A DNA stretch of 64,000 nucleotides from Channa striata. Lineage: Eukaryota > Chordata > Actinopteri > Anabantiformes > Channidae. Below, piece after piece: positions 61,910 to 64,000 of the stretch. Positions within the stretch are counted from its first letter, which is position 1; the number at the start of each line of letters is the position of its first letter. The notes beneath the pieces were generated by a model. The model worked only from the letters and a program-made list of their open reading frames with translations, was not told the DNA's origin and ran no database searches. The translations under genes were made by a program, and so were the position numbers. The stretch spans positions 14,955,837 to 15,019,836 of the forward strand of contig CM065175.1 of NCBI GenBank assembly GCA_033026295.1, written 5' to 3'.

Positions 61910-62559
61910 AATGAATAATGACAGGCTGGGGCTTCACTGAGGGGATTGATAATAGCCTGGGCTGTGGGCCCCAGGGGATAGCAGGTAGAAGCTCTGCAGT
62001 CCTGGCCCTGCGCTCTCACATTACTGAGTGCCTTGCTCTCAGCCACCTAGCTCTCTTTCACAATCTCCACCCGAGAACCACAACTGCACCAACCCCCACC
62101 CACCTTCACTCCACCATGACATCACTACAAGACTGTCTCTTCTCCCCAAGTCCCTCTTTTGGTTTTTGTGTCTTCTTCCATAATCTATTTCTCTGAGATG
62201 CCCCAGTATTTTCCCCTTGACGGAGCAGAACAGACAACCGCTCATTGTCTTGTTAATCCTCTATAACTCTCTTCTGGACCCCTCAGTGTGCCCACACCTC
62301 AACCCTTCTGGACTTGTTTGCTCTAATCTACAAATCCTGAGGTCTGCACACATACTAAGCTTTACTATCCCAATGCCCACAGTCCCAACTCCAACTCAAG
62401 TACTGGGGACTTAAACACAAGGGGCTTGGCTGCCATCCAAGAGGAGCAAGAGAGAGGGAAAGAGAGGTGCAGTCAGTCCACTGACTCATATCCTTTCCTT
62501 TCTGACTCTGCTCCAGCAATGATGTAATGCTCTTGGCTTTTCGCCCTCCCCCCACCCTG

Positions 62560-62785
62560 TGCCTGCCTACCCCCAGATTTTATCCCTCCCTCCTCTCCTC
62601 TCATTTTTCCCTCTCTTTCCCTCCTCAATTCATCCAACATCGCTGCGCTCACTTCTCGCTGAGTGAAGGCACTGCGAGCTCTGGGTAGACACAGCAGCTA
62701 AAAACTTTCGAACGTAACCAAAACAGCCCAGGGCCAAGTTCCAGACGTTCGGGAGACGGTGGTGCAGTCGCCATGGGAACCGAGG
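62560..62785 (+). promoter_or_regulatory. Candidate plus-strand promoter and first exon inside CREB5
   Basis: A pyrimidine-rich tract (62570-62640) leads into an interval with clustered CpGs (62640-62785), unlike the AT-rich intron around it. It ends in GTCGCCATGGGAACCGAG followed by GTAAAC: a strong initiation context directly before a good splice donor at 62784/62785. The pattern resembles a first coding exon encoding MGTE on the strand opposite CREB5. No downstream exon could be identified within the window, so it is only a candidate. Confidence 0.3.
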
Positions 62786-64000
62786 TAAACAGAGGGAGAA
62801 ACAAGGGCCTCAAACAGCTTGCAGCTGCCTGGCTCTCTGAGTAAACACTACACAGGACCTGCCCCTGATTTACTGCCTTTAATCACTGGTGGGAGGAGAG
62901 TGCCATGGGGTTTGGACTGAGGAAATAATACGAATCTGATCAAATAAATCAGCCCTAATGGGTTACGACACAGGCTGAGTTTTATTAGCAGGATAGCTGG
63001 GAGGGTGCTGCACTGGGATGGATCTGGTATGGGGTGTCCTCACATTTGTGAGCCCCAAGCTGAGTAAAGCCACGCCAACGTACAGTTGAGGAATGATGGT
63101 GAATGACACTCTGGAGAAATCTGTTGCGGTATTTATTCAGTAAATATGATTTTTGTTCTGATTCACTAAATGCTATTGGCTTATGACATTGAAGATGGGC
63201 TGACTTTCATTTACAGTAAAAGTAAAAAGCATGTAAGTACATTCCTATAACCAGAGAATGAGAAAAACTCTGTCATCTCATTAGAAGTTAACCTGGCATC
63301 TGTCAGAAACACCTGACTGCTGTTGTAACTTTTGGCTCATGCAGCCTCTTTCACTTTCACTGATACTTCATCTTTCTCCCTCGATCTACCTACTAAAAGT
63401 TTACTATTTATTATGCAATTTCTCTTCCTTTTTTTCTGATTACTTTCTTCTACGTTCAGTTTCATCAGTGTGTCTCATTTCGTTTTCCATCGTCACTTTC
63501 TTTTCATAATCTCAGTACATTTTTGTCCCCACATCTTCTTTCTGCAGATTGAGCCCACTGAACACATCACTTCTTTGCTTCTCTTGTGCAAACATGTTTT
63601 TTTGTCATCTTCTCTACCTTACTAGTGTCCATCCTTGTAGAAAACCCATGTCATCCACATGTGATGCCTCTCTGCTCTCTTCCACCATCCTGATCCTTTA
63701 TTTCCTTTCCTCCATCTACCTCTGATCCCTTTCTTCCTCTCCTGTGTCCACCTCTGATCCCCCTTTTCCACACTTCCCTCTGCTGTGATCCCTCAGCTCT
63801 CCAGAGTTGCGAGGCATGTCACTGTGTGTGAGTTGCTTGTGCAGGAGCCTGCATGTGTGGTGGCCCTGGGGCAGGGATGACACAGCCCTGCTGGAATGAG
63901 AGGGAACAGAGTCTGGGCGTTCCTCTACAAATGCACTATTAAACCCACTGCAGTACACAATGAGCTCATCTTAATTCGGGTCAGATGTACATACTGCATT

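Larger units (their letters stand above)
59325..64000. other. CREB5 upstream intron, right flank
   Basis: The sequence 5' of the PVPGSL exon of CREB5. I searched the minus strand for the preceding CREB5 segments (zinc finger, QAMPSPQ-type region) and found none, so this is intron to the window edge. It holds a (GT)n run at 61889-61909, pyrimidine-rich stretches (62570-62640, 63360-63780) and the CpG-richer interval at 62640-62785 described separately. Confidence 0.5.

Overview
The window is nuclear DNA from a ray-finned fish (teleost-like). The evidence is split genes with GT-AG introns, AT-rich introns, Tc1/mariner-type and non-autonomous transposon debris typical of fish, dinucleotide microsatellites, and five vertebrate genes recognisable exon by exon. 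There is no bacterial, viral or plasmid architecture.

Layout, left to right: PLEKHA8/FAPP2 (minus, coding 10529 down to 3889), FKBP14 (plus, 11014-12139), CHN2/beta-chimaerin (minus, coding 33258 down to 14696, with an internal start for the short isoform at 18408), CPVL (plus, 35270-39119) and the 3' two thirds of CREB5 (minus, from 59324 down to 42826; its 5' exons lie beyond the right edge). In the human 7p15-p14 region, as I recall it, these genes have the same relative order and orientations, inverted as a block. PRR15, WIPF3, SCRN1 and TRIL, which sit between them in human, are not seen here. All exon joins were traced by reading frame: PLEKHA8 568 aa, FKBP14 211 aa, beta2-chimaerin 465 aa, short chimaerin 335 aa, CPVL 478 aa. 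All appear intact.

PLEKHA8 and FKBP14 share a 484-bp head-to-head promoter. CHN2 and CPVL are also head-to-head, about 2 kb apart, and CPVL carries a cluster of CACGTG-type boxes just upstream of its ATG. CPVL and CREB5 are tail-to-tail, with opposing poly(A) signals about 50 bp apart. A tRNA-Arg(TCG) gene lies inside CHN2 intron 1. The genes work in separate processes: Golgi glycolipid transfer, ER collagen folding, Rac-GAP signalling, lysosomal/secretory peptidase activity and transcription. They are linked by ancestral synteny, not by a pathway.

I did not find a credible previously undescribed system. The best items for a second look are the dual-use CHN2 exon, the CpG-rich possible plus-strand first exon near 62.7 kb inside CREB5, the CPVL E-box cluster, the intronic tRNA without a nearby T-run, two strong hairpins, and a homeodomain-like palindrome in a CREB5 intron.
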